Below are positions 35,777-44,844 of a DNA stretch of 64,000 nt, one piece after another; the stretch's first letter is position 1, and each line of letters begins with the position of its first letter. The stretch is from assembly GCF_000758525.1 (NCBI RefSeq), contig NZ_CP009241.1:7049501-7113500 (forward strand). The letters are read 5' to 3'. The notes under the pieces were generated by a model. That model saw only the letters and a list, made by a program, of their open reading frames with translations, made no database searches and was not told the DNA's origin. The stretch is from Paenibacillus sp. FSL H7-0357 (GTDB taxonomy: Bacteria; Bacillota; Bacilli; Paenibacillales; Paenibacillaceae). Made by a program: the position numbers and the translations under genes.

Positions 35777-38284
35777 TTACGCGTTCTGTCCGTGGCAGTT
35801 CTTGTACTTCTTGCCGCTTCCGCAAGGGCAAGGGTCGTTGCGGCCAATCGCAGACTCTACATGCACCGGACGTTTCTCGGCAGGCTCGGCATTTGTGGAG
35901 ATTTTGTCCTCTTCCACTACTGACTGGCGTTCCTGATTCGTCTCAATGTGCGCCTTCATAATGTAGGTCGCTACTTCTTCCTGAATGCTGGCGGTCATGG
36001 CATTGAACATTTCAAAGCCTTCGAATTGATATTCGCGAAGCGGATCAGTACCGCCGTAAGCGCGCAGGTGAATCCCTTGACGAAGCTGATCCATCGCATC
36101 AATATGATCCATCCATTTGCTGTCTACGGAACGAAGTACGATAACCTTCTCGAATTCGCGTACCAGCTCAGCACCCAGACGTTCTTCACGGGCTGCATAT
36201 TTCTCCAGCACACGGGTGAAGATGTACTCGATGATCTCTTCAACTTCCTTGCCCCAAAGATCGTCACGTGTCAAAACGCCTTCTTCCAACAGCTTGCTGT
36301 TTACATAATCAGCAACCTCTTGAAGCTCCCAGTTTTCCGGAATATCATCACTACAGTGGGCGTTAACCACACGGTCAATGACCGGCTTGATCATTTCCAC
36401 TACGATATCTTTAATGTTGTCAGACTCCAGAATTTCACGGCGTTGTTTGTAGATAATCTCACGCTGCTGATTCATTACGTCATCATATTGCAATACGACC
36501 TTACGGATATCAAAGTTGTTACCTTCTACCCGCTTCTGGGCAGATTCCACTGCACGGGTAATCATACGGCTCTCAATCGGCTGATCTTCTTCGAATCCGA
36601 GACGGTCCATCATATTCAGGACATTGTCCGCTCCGAAGCGTTTCATCAGTTCGTCGCCAAGCGACAGATAAAATTGAGTTGAGCCCGGGTCGCCTTGACG
36701 TCCCGCGCGTCCACGCAGCTGGTTATCAATCCGCCGGGATTCATGCCGCTCCGTACCAATAATATGCAGGCCACCAAGATCGGTCACACCTTCACCCAGT
36801 ACAATATCCGTACCACGGCCAGCCATATTCGTAGCGATAGTTACTGTTCCCGGTTGTCCGGCATGAGAGATAATTTCTGCTTCAGCCTCGTGATGTTTGG
36901 CGTTCAGCACCTGGTGTCTAACACCCTTGCGTTTCAGCATTTCAGATACGCGTTCGGAATTCTCGATGGATACTGTACCTACCAGTACTGGCTGGTTCTT
37001 TTTGTGGCGCTCTACAATCTCCGCTACTACAGCGTTGAATTTGCCATTTTCGCTCTTGTACACGACGTCTGGCATATCATCACGTTTGTTAGGTTTATTG
37101 GTCGGCACCTGGAGAACTTCCAGCCCGTAGATCTTCTTGAATTCCTCTTCTTCCGTCTTCGCAGTACCTGTCATACCACCCAGCTTACGGTACATCCGGA
37201 AGTAGTTCTGGAACGTAATTGTAGCGAGCGTCATGCTTTCATTCTGTACCTGAATCTCTTCCTTGGCTTCAATCGCTTGATGCAGTCCGTCACTATAACG
37301 GCGTCCGGCCATCAGACGGCCCGTGAATTCATCGACAATAACAACCTCTTCATCATTTACTACATAATCCACATCACGGCGCATAATAGCATTAGCCTTG
37401 AGGGCTTGTACGATATGATGGTTCAAGGTTACATGGGCATGGTCGTATAGATTCTCAATGCCAAAAGCACGTTCAGCCGTAGCGACACCCTTCTCGGTCA
37501 AAGCCACGGACTTCACTTTAATATCAATCGTATAGTCCTCTTCAGCAGTCAGCTTCTTCACGAAACGGTCTGCGGCGTAATACAACTCTGTCGATTTCTC
37601 AGCCTGTCCGGAAATAATAAGCGGGGTACGGGCTTCATCAATCAAGATGGAGTCAACCTCATCAATAATACAGAAGTATAGCGGGCGTTGTACCATTTGC
37701 TCCTTGTAGAGCACCATGTTGTCACGCAGGTAGTCGAAGCCGAATTCATTGTTCGTGCCATACGTAATATCGCAGGCATAAGCGCTTTGTTTATCAGCAT
37801 GGTCCATACCGTTCAGGTTCACCCCGACGGTCAAGCCCAGGAAGTTATAAATTTGTGCCATTTGCGCACTGTCGCGCTGAGCGAGATAGTCATTTACGGT
37901 TACAACATGCACGCCTTTACCCAGCAATGCATTCAAATATACCGGCAGCGTTCCTACCAGTGTCTTACCTTCACCTGTCTTCATCTCGGAGATCCGGCCT
38001 TCATGCAGCGCCATTCCCCCAACCAGCTGTACGTCAAAATGCCGCATGCCCAGCGTCCGTTTGGAAGCTTCGCGTACGGTTGCAAAGGCCTCGGGAAGAA
38101 TCTCTTCCAAGGTTTCGCCCTTCTCAATACGGGCACGGAATTCTTCAGTCTTAGCTTTGAGCGCTTCATCCGAAAGCGCCACAAAATCCGGCTCCAGTCC
38201 ATTAATTACTTCGACCGTCTTCATTAGACGTTTGACATCCCGTTCATTGGTGTCGCCGAATATTTTCTTTACAAGTCCTAGCAT
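35777..38284 (-). CDS. secA: Preprotein translocase ATPase SecA
   Basis: An 835-residue motor that drives secretory proteins through SecYEG. It has Walker [10 protein letters not shown], the DEAD-like [16 protein letters not shown], the [16 protein letters not shown] motif near residue 490 ([15 protein letters not shown]) and the C-terminal zinc tail [14 protein letters not shown] that contacts SecB or ribosomes. It starts ATG 38284 behind GAAAGGGG. Its place between prfB and hpf is conserved with B. subtilis. Confidence 0.98.
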   Translation of the reverse strand: MLGLVKKIFGDTNERDVKRLMKTVEVINGLEPDFVALSDEALKAKTEEFRARIEKGETLEEILPEAFATVREASKRTLGMRHFDVQLVGGMALHEGRISEMKTGEGKTLVGTLPVYLNALLGKGVHVVTVNDYLAQRDSAQMAQIYNFLGLTVGVNLNGMDHADKQSAYACDITYGTNNEFGFDYLRDNMVLYKEQMVQRPLYFCIIDEVDSILIDEARTPLIISGQAEKSTELYYAADRFVKKLTAEEDYTIDIKVKSVALTEKGVATAERAFGIENLYDHAHVTLNHHIVQALKANAIMRRDVDYVVNDEEVVIVDEFTGRLMAGRRYSDGLHQAIEAKEEIQVQNESMTLATITFQNYFRMYRKLGGMTGTAKTEEEEFKKIYGLEVLQVPTNKPNKRDDMPDVVYKSENGKFNAVVAEIVERHKKNQPVLVGTVSIENSERVSEMLKRKGVRHQVLNAKHHEAEAEIISHAGQPGTVTIATNMAGRGTDIVLGEGVTDLGGLHIIGTERHESRRIDNQLRGRAGRQGDPGSTQFYLSLGDELMKRFGADNVLNMMDRLGFEEDQPIESRMITRAVESAQKRVEGNNFDIRKVVLQYDDVMNQQREIIYKQRREILESDNIKDIVVEMIKPVIDRVVNAHCSDDIPENWELQEVADYVNSKLLEEGVLTRDDLWGKEVEEIIEYIFTRVLEKYAAREERLGAELVREFEKVIVLRSVDSKWMDHIDAMDQLRQGIHLRAYGGTDPLREYQFEGFEMFNAMTASIQEEVATYIMKAHIETNQERQSVVEEDKISTNAEPAEKRPVHVESAIGRNDPCPCGSGKKYKNCHGQNA

Positions 38285-38640
38285 GGTTAACCCCTTTCAT
38301 GCAACACAGATGGTGGAATCGAGCCCATCCCACAAAATTGAAAGGGCCATATATTATTTCGATTCCGCTGCTTCATAAATTGTAACAGTTTGTAAGAGAT
38401 GCCGCAATACGAGCAGGCCGCAACCTTATTTTACAAAAAAAGCTCAGTCGCGTTTTAACTTCATATTTTCGCTGAAATGCCGCTGTACCTTTGGAGGGCA
38501 ATGTCGCCCTTTTTTCTGTCTCCGTTTATATACGCACAAGAGCCCTATTCGATTCACACGAATAGGGGCTCGGTTAATTTTCTACGTCAGACTGAAACGA
38601 ATAACGCTGCCTCAGCTATTGCCTTGTTGATTTTCAGAAT
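38285..38640. other. secA-hpf intergenic region
   Basis: These 356 bases hold the hpf inverted repeat at 38540-38571 and, about 50 bases on, a short plus-strand hairpin GGGC-AATGTC-GCCC with TTTTTT (about 38498-38517). The rest must include the secA promoter and a long leader. No open frame looks real. Confidence 0.5.
38540..38571. terminator. Inverted repeat downstream of hpf
   Basis: GAGCCCTATTCG and CGAATAGGGGCTC pair with one bulge across a 7-base loop. T runs are weak on both sides, so termination is likely but not certain. Confidence 0.6.
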
Positions 38641-39198
38641 CTAGTTCTGTTCAATCAAGCCATACTTTCCATCATTCCGTTTGTAAACAACACTCACTTC
38701 AGAAGTGTCGATGTTGGAGAACACAAAGAAATTATGTCCAACCATGTTCATTTGCAGGATCGCTTCCTCGACATCCATAGGCTTCAAGGTAAACCGCTTG
38801 TTACGCACAACTTCCAAATCATCATAATCCTGTTCCTCTACAGCAACAGCACTAGGGGATCCTTCTACAAACAGCGTCTTCAGGCTTCCTTCCTGGCGGA
38901 ACTTACGATTAAGTTTGGTCTTGTGCTTACGGATTTGGCGTTCCAGCTTGTCCACAACTGCATCAATGGAAGCGTACATGTCATCACTGCGGTCCTCGGC
39001 ACGAAGCGTCACACCTGCCAGTGGAATGGTTACCTCCACCGTATGAAGGCCGCGGACAACGCCAAGCGTCACATATCCTTCTGAGGTAGGGGGTGCATCG
39101 AAATACTTCTCAAGTCTGCTGAGCTTCTTATCAACATATTCTCTCAAAGCGTCGGTCACTTCAATTTGTTGACCTCGAATGCTGAATTGCATGGGCAC
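38641..39198 (-). CDS. hpf: Ribosome hibernation promoting factor, long form
   Basis: A 185-residue protein with the S30AE/RaiA domain at residues 1-100 (FSIRGQQIEVTDALREYVDKK) and the C-terminal dimerisation domain (RNKRFTLKPMDVEEAILQM, GHNFFVFSN). Long HPF dimerises 70S ribosomes into 100S particles in stationary phase. It starts ATG 39198 behind AGGAGG. It equals YvyD of B. subtilis, at the same locus. Confidence 0.95.
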   Translation of the reverse strand: MPMQFSIRGQQIEVTDALREYVDKKLSRLEKYFDAPPTSEGYVTLGVVRGLHTVEVTIPLAGVTLRAEDRSDDMYASIDAVVDKLERQIRKHKTKLNRKFRQEGSLKTLFVEGSPSAVAVEEQDYDDLEVVRNKRFTLKPMDVEEAILQMNMVGHNFFVFSNIDTSEVSVVYKRNDGKYGLIEQN

Positions 39199-39219
39199 TC
39201 CTCCTTTGTTTACATTTTC

Positions 39220-39228
39220 ATTATACCA
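39220..39228 (-). promoter_or_regulatory. Putative extended -10 promoter of hpf
   Basis: The minus strand reads TTGGTATAAT, a perfect TATAAT preceded by the TGN extension, 21 bases before the start codon. No good -35 hexamer is seen. The leader would be very short. Confidence 0.4.
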
Positions 39229-39371
39229 AATTGTCAGCGCTAAGTAAAAAACAAATCATGACAGCCTTTACATTTAGCTAACATAAGATGCGATTATTTC
39301 CCCGAAAATACACAATTGGCCCGGAAGGGGCAGTTTTTAATTACCCTCTTCCGGACCAAAGTCAATTACTT

Positions 39372-40823
39372 CTACTTAGTATGAATACGCAGGATCTCCA
39401 CCGGTGACCATGTGTTTTCACTGCCGGTAATGAGATATACCTTGTAGCTGGTATTCGCAGTCAGGCCGGTTAAGCCCAGCGTCTGTCTTACTCCAGGAGC
39501 AGGGGCAGGGCTGATTAAACCCGTCCAAGGAGCTGACAGCGCTGTTCCTGCACTATCTTTTCCCTGGGCAATTTGAGCTGCATTCGGATCAGCTGCATTA
39601 GCCGGCAACACCACATATCTTACCGGTGCAGCAGTCCCACCTGCTTGCCCGTAGGTGACATACACATCTGCTGTAACCGTACCTATCTCCCCTGGTTTAA
39701 CAGCAGTAATAGACGTTGCACTGCTTGCAGCAGTGGTTAAACGCAGTGTCGATACTTCAGACCAGTTTCCGTAAGAATCAGCAAGCGTTACATAGGCTGC
39801 ATACTCAGTACCCGCCTGCAAGCCATAGACAGAGAAGGATACAGTTGTATTGCCTGTTGCTGCAGTCTTCCCGCTATAGACACCAGCTGTTCCGGCACTG
39901 GTCAGGCCGTCTCTAATCTGCAAAGCGCTCGGTGCCGATACAGTACTGCTGTAAGGTGCCACAACATAATAGACATCGCCAGTCACTGAAGGTGTAAGAT
40001 ACACATCTGCTGTAACAACACCAACATGGCCGTAGGTTACACCACTTACAGATGGAACAGTGATGCCACCGCCATTGCCTCCTCCACCACCGCTGCCTCC
40101 GCCTGTACCGCTAGTTGGAATTGGCGTTGGTGCAGGTGTTGCCGAAGGTGCAGGTGTCGCGGTTGGCGCGGTTGTTGGCGTAGGTGTAGGTGTTACAGTA
40201 CCACCAGAGCCATCCGGCCGGTTAGCTACCGAATTTCCGATGATGGTAACCGCTTCGGCTCTTGTCAGCGATTTCTTAGGGCCGAAGGTTCCGTCTGTAT
40301 ACCCGTTGATAATTTTCTTATTGGCTACCGCAGCAACGGATCCCCGTGCCCACACAGAAATCTGGGCACTATCCTTGAATGCAAGTGTAGTGCTGCCTGT
40401 GTTCAGACTAAGTAATCTGGCAGTAATTGCCGCTGCTTCCTGTCTTGTCAGCGGGCTTAAAGGGCGAAAGGTTTTGTCGCTAAAACCGGCGATATATCCG
40501 GCTTTTACAGCTTTCGCTACTTCATTGTAAGCCCAGTTGGATTTTTGAAGATCCTTGAAGCTGATAGCCGCCGTATCCGTGAATCCAAAGAGGCGGTTTA
40601 CAAAAGCAACGTATTCGCCCCGGGTAATCACCTTATTGGGCTTAACCGTACCATCAGGGTATCCACCCAAATATCCTTTGTCCAGCCAGTTCTGCAGTTG
40701 GCTTTGTGCCCAGTGTCCCTTAATATCCTTTGGCACAGAAGCGGCAGAAACACTGCCCAGAGCCCCGAACAACATGCTAACTCCAAGTAGTACGGTCATA
40801 AATCCACGCCATGTTTTCTTCAT
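39372..40823 (-). CDS. SLH-domain surface protein
   Basis: A 483-residue exported protein. A signal peptide (residues 1-28) is followed by three SLH motifs at about 33-75, 90-135 and 150-195 (each with a TRGE, TRQEA or TRAEA box), a Thr/Pro-rich and Gly-rich linker (209-253) and two related beta-rich repeats of about 110 residues that share GVVTADVYLT/GTVTADVYVT. SLH domains anchor proteins to pyruvylated wall polymers. The repeats may be adhesive; no enzyme motif is seen. It starts ATG 40823, abutting a 34-codon upstream ORF. Confidence 0.87.
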   Translation of the reverse strand: MKKTWRGFMTVLLGVSMLFGALGSVSAASVPKDIKGHWAQSQLQNWLDKGYLGGYPDGTVKPNKVITRGEYVAFVNRLFGFTDTAAISFKDLQKSNWAYNEVAKAVKAGYIAGFSDKTFRPLSPLTRQEAAAITARLLSLNTGSTTLAFKDSAQISVWARGSVAAVANKKIINGYTDGTFGPKKSLTRAEAVTIIGNSVANRPDGSGGTVTPTPTPTTAPTATPAPSATPAPTPIPTSGTGGGSGGGGGNGGGITVPSVSGVTYGHVGVVTADVYLTPSVTGDVYYVVAPYSSTVSAPSALQIRDGLTSAGTAGVYSGKTAATGNTTVSFSVYGLQAGTEYAAYVTLADSYGNWSEVSTLRLTTAASSATSITAVKPGEIGTVTADVYVTYGQAGGTAAPVRYVVLPANAADPNAAQIAQGKDSAGTALSAPWTGLISPAPAPGVRQTLGLTGLTANTSYKVYLITGSENTWSPVEILRIHTK

Positions 40824-40928
40824 TCAGCTGTTCATCCTCCTGAGTGTTTGATGGGCATAGGCTTCACTCATCGCTTCTTCCACATCCTCCCGGAAGCATA
40901 CGCCATAGTTGTGTATGTCGAGGCACAT
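40824..40928 (-). CDS. Small upstream ORF of 34 residues (candidate leader or microprotein)
   Basis: An ATG at 40928 opens 34 codons (beginning MCLDIHNYGVCFREDVEEAM) that end TGA at 40824, directly abutting the ATG of the SLH gene (TGAATG). Composition is charged and looks protein-like. The ribosome site of the SLH gene (AGGAGG) lies inside it. Its own start has no clear Shine-Dalgarno, so expression is uncertain. It is too short to assign to a family. Confidence 0.35.
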   Translation of the reverse strand: MCLDIHNYGVCFREDVEEAMSEAYAHQTLRRMNS

Positions 40929-41066
40929 TGAGAGCCCAACGTCTTACATTACCCTCTACAAGGGTGAATCTAACAAAAAATTGGCAAAATGTTGGGAACT
41001 GTTGATTTAACCTACGCTCATTCTTTCTTATTTTGCTACTCTGTTAATTACCTGAACAACAAAAAA
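40929..41066. other. Upstream region of the SLH gene
   Basis: AT-rich DNA without recognised signals apart from A/T tracts. The promoter for the small ORF and SLH gene must lie here or before the cold-shock terminator. Confidence 0.4.
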
Positions 41067-41093
41067 GGACCTCGGGAGTAATCCCAAGGTCCG
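41061..41093 (-). terminator. Terminator after the cold-shock gene
   Basis: On the minus strand GGACCTTGGGA pairs with TCCCGAGGTCC across a 4-base loop and is followed by TTTTTT. Confidence 0.88.
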
Positions 41094-41154
41094 CGCTAGC
41101 GTAGTCTCAATTGCTAACCATCTACCATATATGTAGGTCGGCTTCGCCGGATGA

Positions 41155-41352
41155 TTATAATTTGATGACGTTAGCTGCTTGTGGTCCGCGTGCGCCTTCT
41201 ACGATATCAAACTCTACGGATTGTCCTTCATCCAAAGTCTTGAAACCGTCAGTTTGAATCGCGGAGAAGTGTACAAATACGTCGCCACCATCGGCAGTTT
41301 CGATGAAGCCATAACCTTTTTCTGCGTTAAACCATTTAACTTTACCTTCCAT
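41155..41352 (-). CDS. Cold-shock protein, CspA/CspB family
   Basis: A 65-residue RNA chaperone with both RNP motifs: KGYGFIE (residues 12-18) and DVFVHFSA (24-31). It starts ATG 41352 with GAAGGGA upstream. A strong promoter at 41406-41435 gives a leader of about 50 bases. Which paralogue it equals cannot be told from one copy. Confidence 0.95.
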   Translation of the reverse strand: MEGKVKWFNAEKGYGFIETADGGDVFVHFSAIQTDGFKTLDEGQSVEFDIVEGARGPQAANVIKL

Positions 41353-41405
41353 TGATTAAACATTCCCTTCGTCATCAGATGAACGTGAGTCTTGCTCACA
41401 AGTCG

Positions 41406-41435
41406 ACTATACCACCGCTGCTTCTTTATTGTCAA
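41406..41435 (-). promoter_or_regulatory. Sigma-A promoter of the cold-shock gene
   Basis: On the minus strand a perfect TTGACA and TATAGT are 18 bases apart, placed about 55-85 bases before the start codon. Confidence 0.7.
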
Positions 41436-41517
41436 TTGGAATAGTAAATGTTTTCTTTCAATAAATTACCATCCCTAAATTTAATATAAAGTCGTCATAC
41501 TTGTGATATTTTTCATC

Positions 41518-41556
41518 AAAAAAGGAGCAGACGCTATTTAATACCCGCCTGCTCCT
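41518..41556 (-). terminator. Terminator at the end of the fliD-fliS-fliT operon
   Basis: On the minus strand GGAGCAG and CTGCTCC pair across an 18-base loop, followed by TTTTTTG. It lies 23 bases after the fliT stop. Confidence 0.82.
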
Positions 41557-41578
41557 GAGATGAATCATCAGGAAATTA

Positions 41579-41914
41579 TTATTTTTTCCGGTCCATCAGG
41601 AAGCTGTCCGGGGTGTATCCGGCTTCGTAGGCATTGCGCTGTGCTTTAGCCTGATTCCGTTTCTGGAGCCAATCTTGAGCTTCCAGGCGGAGGACATTCA
41701 TGCGGGCAGTGATTTCTGTATCACGCTCCACAATCCGTGCGATTTCGACCTTTTGCGACTCTCGTGCAGGATTAGACGAAAGCTGGCGAGTCATGTCGTC
41801 TATCAGTTGCTGACGCTCCTCCACAAAAACTTCAAGTTCCTCATAATCAGCATCGTTCAGCCGCTCCAGGATGTCTTTCGTCAACAGCTGCAGCTGCGTA
41901 ATCAGCTCATCCAT
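41579..41914 (-). CDS. fliT: FliT-like flagellar chaperone
   Basis: From ATG 41914 (behind GGAAAG) the product is 111 residues, mostly helical, opening MDELITQLQLLTKDILERL and rich in charged residues. Position directly after fliS, with an 8-base overlap, identifies it as FliT, which chaperones the filament cap FliD. Sequence conservation in this family is low, so the call rests on size, fold type and synteny. Confidence 0.75.
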   Translation of the reverse strand: MDELITQLQLLTKDILERLNDADYEELEVFVEERQQLIDDMTRQLSSNPARESQKVEIARIVERDTEITARMNVLRLEAQDWLQKRNQAKAQRNAYEAGYTPDSFLMDRKK

Positions 41915-42320
41915 GCGAGCTTTCCGTCGGTAACGGCGCCTGGCCGCCCTGGCCAGCCGCAATTTTGGAGGCCTGCAGCCAGGTCTCCCGCAGTTCGGTT
42001 AAGTAGCCTACCGCTTCCTCAGCTTTCACTGCATCCTTGCGGATATTCGCTTCTACGAGCAGGAAACTCGTATACTCGTAGAGTGAATATAGTCCTTCAG
42101 ACACCTCGTAGCTACGATCAAGCGTACTCATCAGCTCACTGACGATGGTTTGCGCCTTACCGAGATTAATATTGGTTTTTTCAAGATCGTTCCGTTTCAG
42201 ACCGTCCAGCCCTGCCCGGATGAAGCGGATGGCTCCGTCATAGAGCATGATCACCAGTTGGGCAGGTGTAGACGTCTGAACGGAAGACTGGCGGTATTTA
42301 TCGTATGGAGAATTAATCAA
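41907..42320 (-). CDS. fliS: Flagellin export chaperone FliS
   Basis: A 137-residue chaperone with the family pattern SPYDKYRQSSVQTSTPAQLV, MLYDGAIRFI and YEYTSFLLVEANIRKD. It binds the flagellin C-terminus to prevent premature polymerisation. I choose TTG 42320, spaced from AGGGTGAG, over the GTG at 42329, which lies against the ribosome site. It lies between fliD and fliT. Confidence 0.93.
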   Translation of the reverse strand: MINSPYDKYRQSSVQTSTPAQLVIMLYDGAIRFIRAGLDGLKRNDLEKTNINLGKAQTIVSELMSTLDRSYEVSEGLYSLYEYTSFLLVEANIRKDAVKAEEAVGYLTELRETWLQASKIAAGQGGQAPLPTESSHG

Positions 42321-42339
42321 TGATCTCACCCTTTAACTG

Positions 42340-44292
42340 TTATGATGATTGACCCATGCTGGATAGTAAACTGGAGGACTGAGATTGCATCTTACTCATT
42401 GCCGTTTCCATCGCAGTGAACTGCTTGTAGTAGCGATTCTCCGTATTTGCCAGGTTTCTCTGCATGAGAAGAATTCGACTATTGTACCCCTTCATCGTCT
42501 TACCCATTACACTTTGTTCTTTAAAGGTGCTGGATAGATCCATTGAGTTTTTGTTTGTTCCTGCGCGTTCAGCAATATTGCTAAGTGCAGCACTTATCTT
42601 ATCTGCCATCTTATCAAAAATACCGTCATTTACAGCATTTCCCGGACCCTGGAACAGGTCAAGAGCAAGCTGAGGATTTGCACTGATGGCAGCCTTCAGC
42701 TTCGTTTCGTTCTCAATCACCAACATGCCGTCTGAGGCATAATTCCCTGTGGTAATCCCAAGCGTACTAAGCGGACCCAACTTCTCCGTTATAACTCCGC
42801 GCATTTGGGATAGGACATTTTTTATAATGTCATTATTCTTTAGAAGACCACTTTGTGCCTTCTCTGTCCAGGTCTTAATATCTGCTTCTTTTAATTCCTT
42901 CTTCTGCTCATCCGTCAGTGGCCTGAAATCACGATATTTAACTTCATCAATTTTGGAATTCAGCGTTTTGATCAAGCTGTTGTAGTCTTCTATAAAGCCT
43001 TTAATGGACTCTATAGCTTTATCCGGGTCAGATTGGGTTGTAATTTTGATCGTATTGTCACCTGTTATTGGAGGTGGAGCGGTTGGATTTGCAGGATCAA
43101 CAGGACCTCTTATAACCGTTTCCTTCAGCAGCGTCAGTTGGACGCCATTAATTGTGAAAACATTGTCGTTCGTATCTTTAATGAGTTCACCATTAATAGA
43201 GACGATGGCGTTCTGTCCAGTCTTAACATTGTAATCACTGGGACTCCCTACAGCAGGCTTTACACCTTTGAACAACTGCAGCAGCTCGAAGGAATCCCCC
43301 CCAAGCTTTACTTCGCTGCCAGAGTCCGCAGTCAGCTTCAATTTGCCGCCAGTAAATTCTGCCTGTACTTTAGTTGTACCCGACTTCGCGTTAATCTCAG
43401 CTACAACATCATTAATAGATTTTGTTCCGTCAAAGGAGAAGGATTCACCATTGACGCTGAATTTGTATTTCAACTTCTCGGCATCTGCCTCGATTGTCGT
43501 ATCCAGCAGATTTTGGAGGTGAGCCAATGTTTTGGTACCATCGCTGGTTCCGGCCCCAATGGTCTCTACTTCCGTAACAGTTCTCTTGGTGAATAAAGCC
43601 AATAAGGTACTTCCGTCCCCTACCTTTACATCCCTTGTTGCTTTGTATCCAGAAGCTGGATTAGGATCTCCACTGGTCTTGGAGGCAATACTCAATTTCC
43701 CTGTAATCTCATCATAGCTTGCAATAGCATTGGCAGTCGGGTGGGAATTAATGGTTGCCACCATCGTTGATATAGAAGTAAGACCATTGAACAGGGATTT
43801 GCCATCCTTGTCCTTAAATTCCACCCCATTAATGGCAACATCAAAACCCTTCTTCAGGTACTCGGTTCGGGCATCCTCTGAAAGACTAAATAAATCAACA
43901 CCATCGAGCTGAGCCAAAGAAGTAACGCTTGGTACTCCTTGTCCTAATCCTGTATTCATCTGCAGCGTTGTCCGGGCAGCCAACTGACTAACACTTACCT
44001 CCATGTTAATTCCATTGGCGGAAGCCAGAGCCTCTGCTTTTACGGCATCCGTGTTTCCAGTAGTAATTGCCTTATTCGCATTTAGAGCCGCATTCCCGCC
44101 ATATTTCACAATCAATTTGTTTTGCCGAAAATCGTAGAGTTTACTGTTCAGCTCCCGGTAGCTTTCCCGCGTCCACTGCAGGAGCTGCTTATCTTGGGTA
44201 AGCTTATCTAGGGGCACCCGTTTGGCGGCCATCATACTCTTGACCATGCTATCAATGTCCATGCCTGAGAAACCATTTACACGTGTTACCAA
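42340..44292 (-). CDS. fliD: Flagellar filament capping protein FliD
   Basis: A 650-residue cap protein with the conserved N-terminal FSGMDIDSMVKSMMAAKR, a large variable middle and a C-terminal coiled region (KGYNSRILLMQRNLANTENRYY) that polymerises flagellin at the filament tip. It is longer than B. subtilis FliD (about 500 residues). The start is TTG 44292 with GGAGGTG upstream. It is in one operon with flaG before it and fliS-fliT after it. Confidence 0.95.
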   Translation of the reverse strand: MVTRVNGFSGMDIDSMVKSMMAAKRVPLDKLTQDKQLLQWTRESYRELNSKLYDFRQNKLIVKYGGNAALNANKAITTGNTDAVKAEALASANGINMEVSVSQLAARTTLQMNTGLGQGVPSVTSLAQLDGVDLFSLSEDARTEYLKKGFDVAINGVEFKDKDGKSLFNGLTSISTMVATINSHPTANAIASYDEITGKLSIASKTSGDPNPASGYKATRDVKVGDGSTLLALFTKRTVTEVETIGAGTSDGTKTLAHLQNLLDTTIEADAEKLKYKFSVNGESFSFDGTKSINDVVAEINAKSGTTKVQAEFTGGKLKLTADSGSEVKLGGDSFELLQLFKGVKPAVGSPSDYNVKTGQNAIVSINGELIKDTNDNVFTINGVQLTLLKETVIRGPVDPANPTAPPPITGDNTIKITTQSDPDKAIESIKGFIEDYNSLIKTLNSKIDEVKYRDFRPLTDEQKKELKEADIKTWTEKAQSGLLKNNDIIKNVLSQMRGVITEKLGPLSTLGITTGNYASDGMLVIENETKLKAAISANPQLALDLFQGPGNAVNDGIFDKMADKISAALSNIAERAGTNKNSMDLSSTFKEQSVMGKTMKGYNSRILLMQRNLANTENRYYKQFTAMETAMSKMQSQSSSLLSSMGQSS

Positions 44293-44309
44293 GTTGACAC
44301 CTCCAAAGG

Positions 44310-44705
44310 TTATATTTTTTCGTCTACAAGTATTCCTGCGATTTCCATCATACTAGCTACAAGATCAAGCGTCTTCTCTGGCGGAACTTCGCGTATTAAT
44401 TCACCGGTATCTTTGTTAAGCACCTTCACCATAATATCATGTGTCTTCTCATGGATGCTGATCTCCAGCGTGGTCTGGGGTCCTTGCAGAGATTGAACAG
44501 CCCGTTCAATGGTGCGGATCAACTGTTCCTCAGCAACGGATACATTCACGCCCTGCTTTTCTTTCAGACTCATCTCCTTGGCATTACGGATCGCAGAGAC
44601 TTGATTTACAGGTGATACCGGTCCACTACCCGATGCTGTTGTTGATTCAGTTCTACCCTGTCCGCTTGTTGTAGAACTAGCAGTAAGTGAAAACTGTACA
44701 TTCAT
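44310..44705 (-). CDS. flaG: FlaG family protein
   Basis: A 131-residue protein with a Ser/Thr-rich N-terminus and the FlaG core near the C-terminus (TTLEISIHEKTHDIMVKVLN, TGELIREVPPEK). FlaG proteins influence filament length in some species. It starts ATG 44705 behind GGAGGTC and is the first gene after the sigma-D promoter at 44742-44768. Confidence 0.9.
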   Translation of the reverse strand: MNVQFSLTASSTTSGQGRTESTTASGSGPVSPVNQVSAIRNAKEMSLKEKQGVNVSVAEEQLIRTIERAVQSLQGPQTTLEISIHEKTHDIMVKVLNKDTGELIREVPPEKTLDLVASMMEIAGILVDEKI

Positions 44706-44741
44706 TAACCCCGACCTCCACTATACACTTTAATACTTTAT

Positions 44742-44768
44742 ATATCGGTTAGTTTCAGGGATAATTTA
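44742..44768 (-). promoter_or_regulatory. Sigma-D promoter of flaG-fliD-fliS-fliT
   Basis: On the minus strand TAAA and ACCGATAT are 15 bases apart, close to the sigma-D consensus TAAA-N14-16-GCCGATAT. It lies 37 bases before flaG. Confidence 0.75.
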
Positions 44769-44794
44769 GGATTTTGTTCAAGTCAAGCAAAAAA

Positions 44795-44825
44795 AGAAAA
44801 AAGGCCCCGGGTTTCCCCGAAGCCT
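44795..44825 (-). terminator. Terminator after hag
   Basis: On the minus strand AGGCTTCGGGG pairs with CCCGGGGCCT around GAAA, followed by TTTTTTCTTTTTTT. Confidence 0.85.
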
Positions 44826-44844
44826 AGTGTGAAGCGCGTAAATC

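Noticed and set aside
36695..37450. Plus-strand 251-codon ORF opposite secA
   Set aside because: Antisense shadow of a highly conserved gene, with no recognisable domain.
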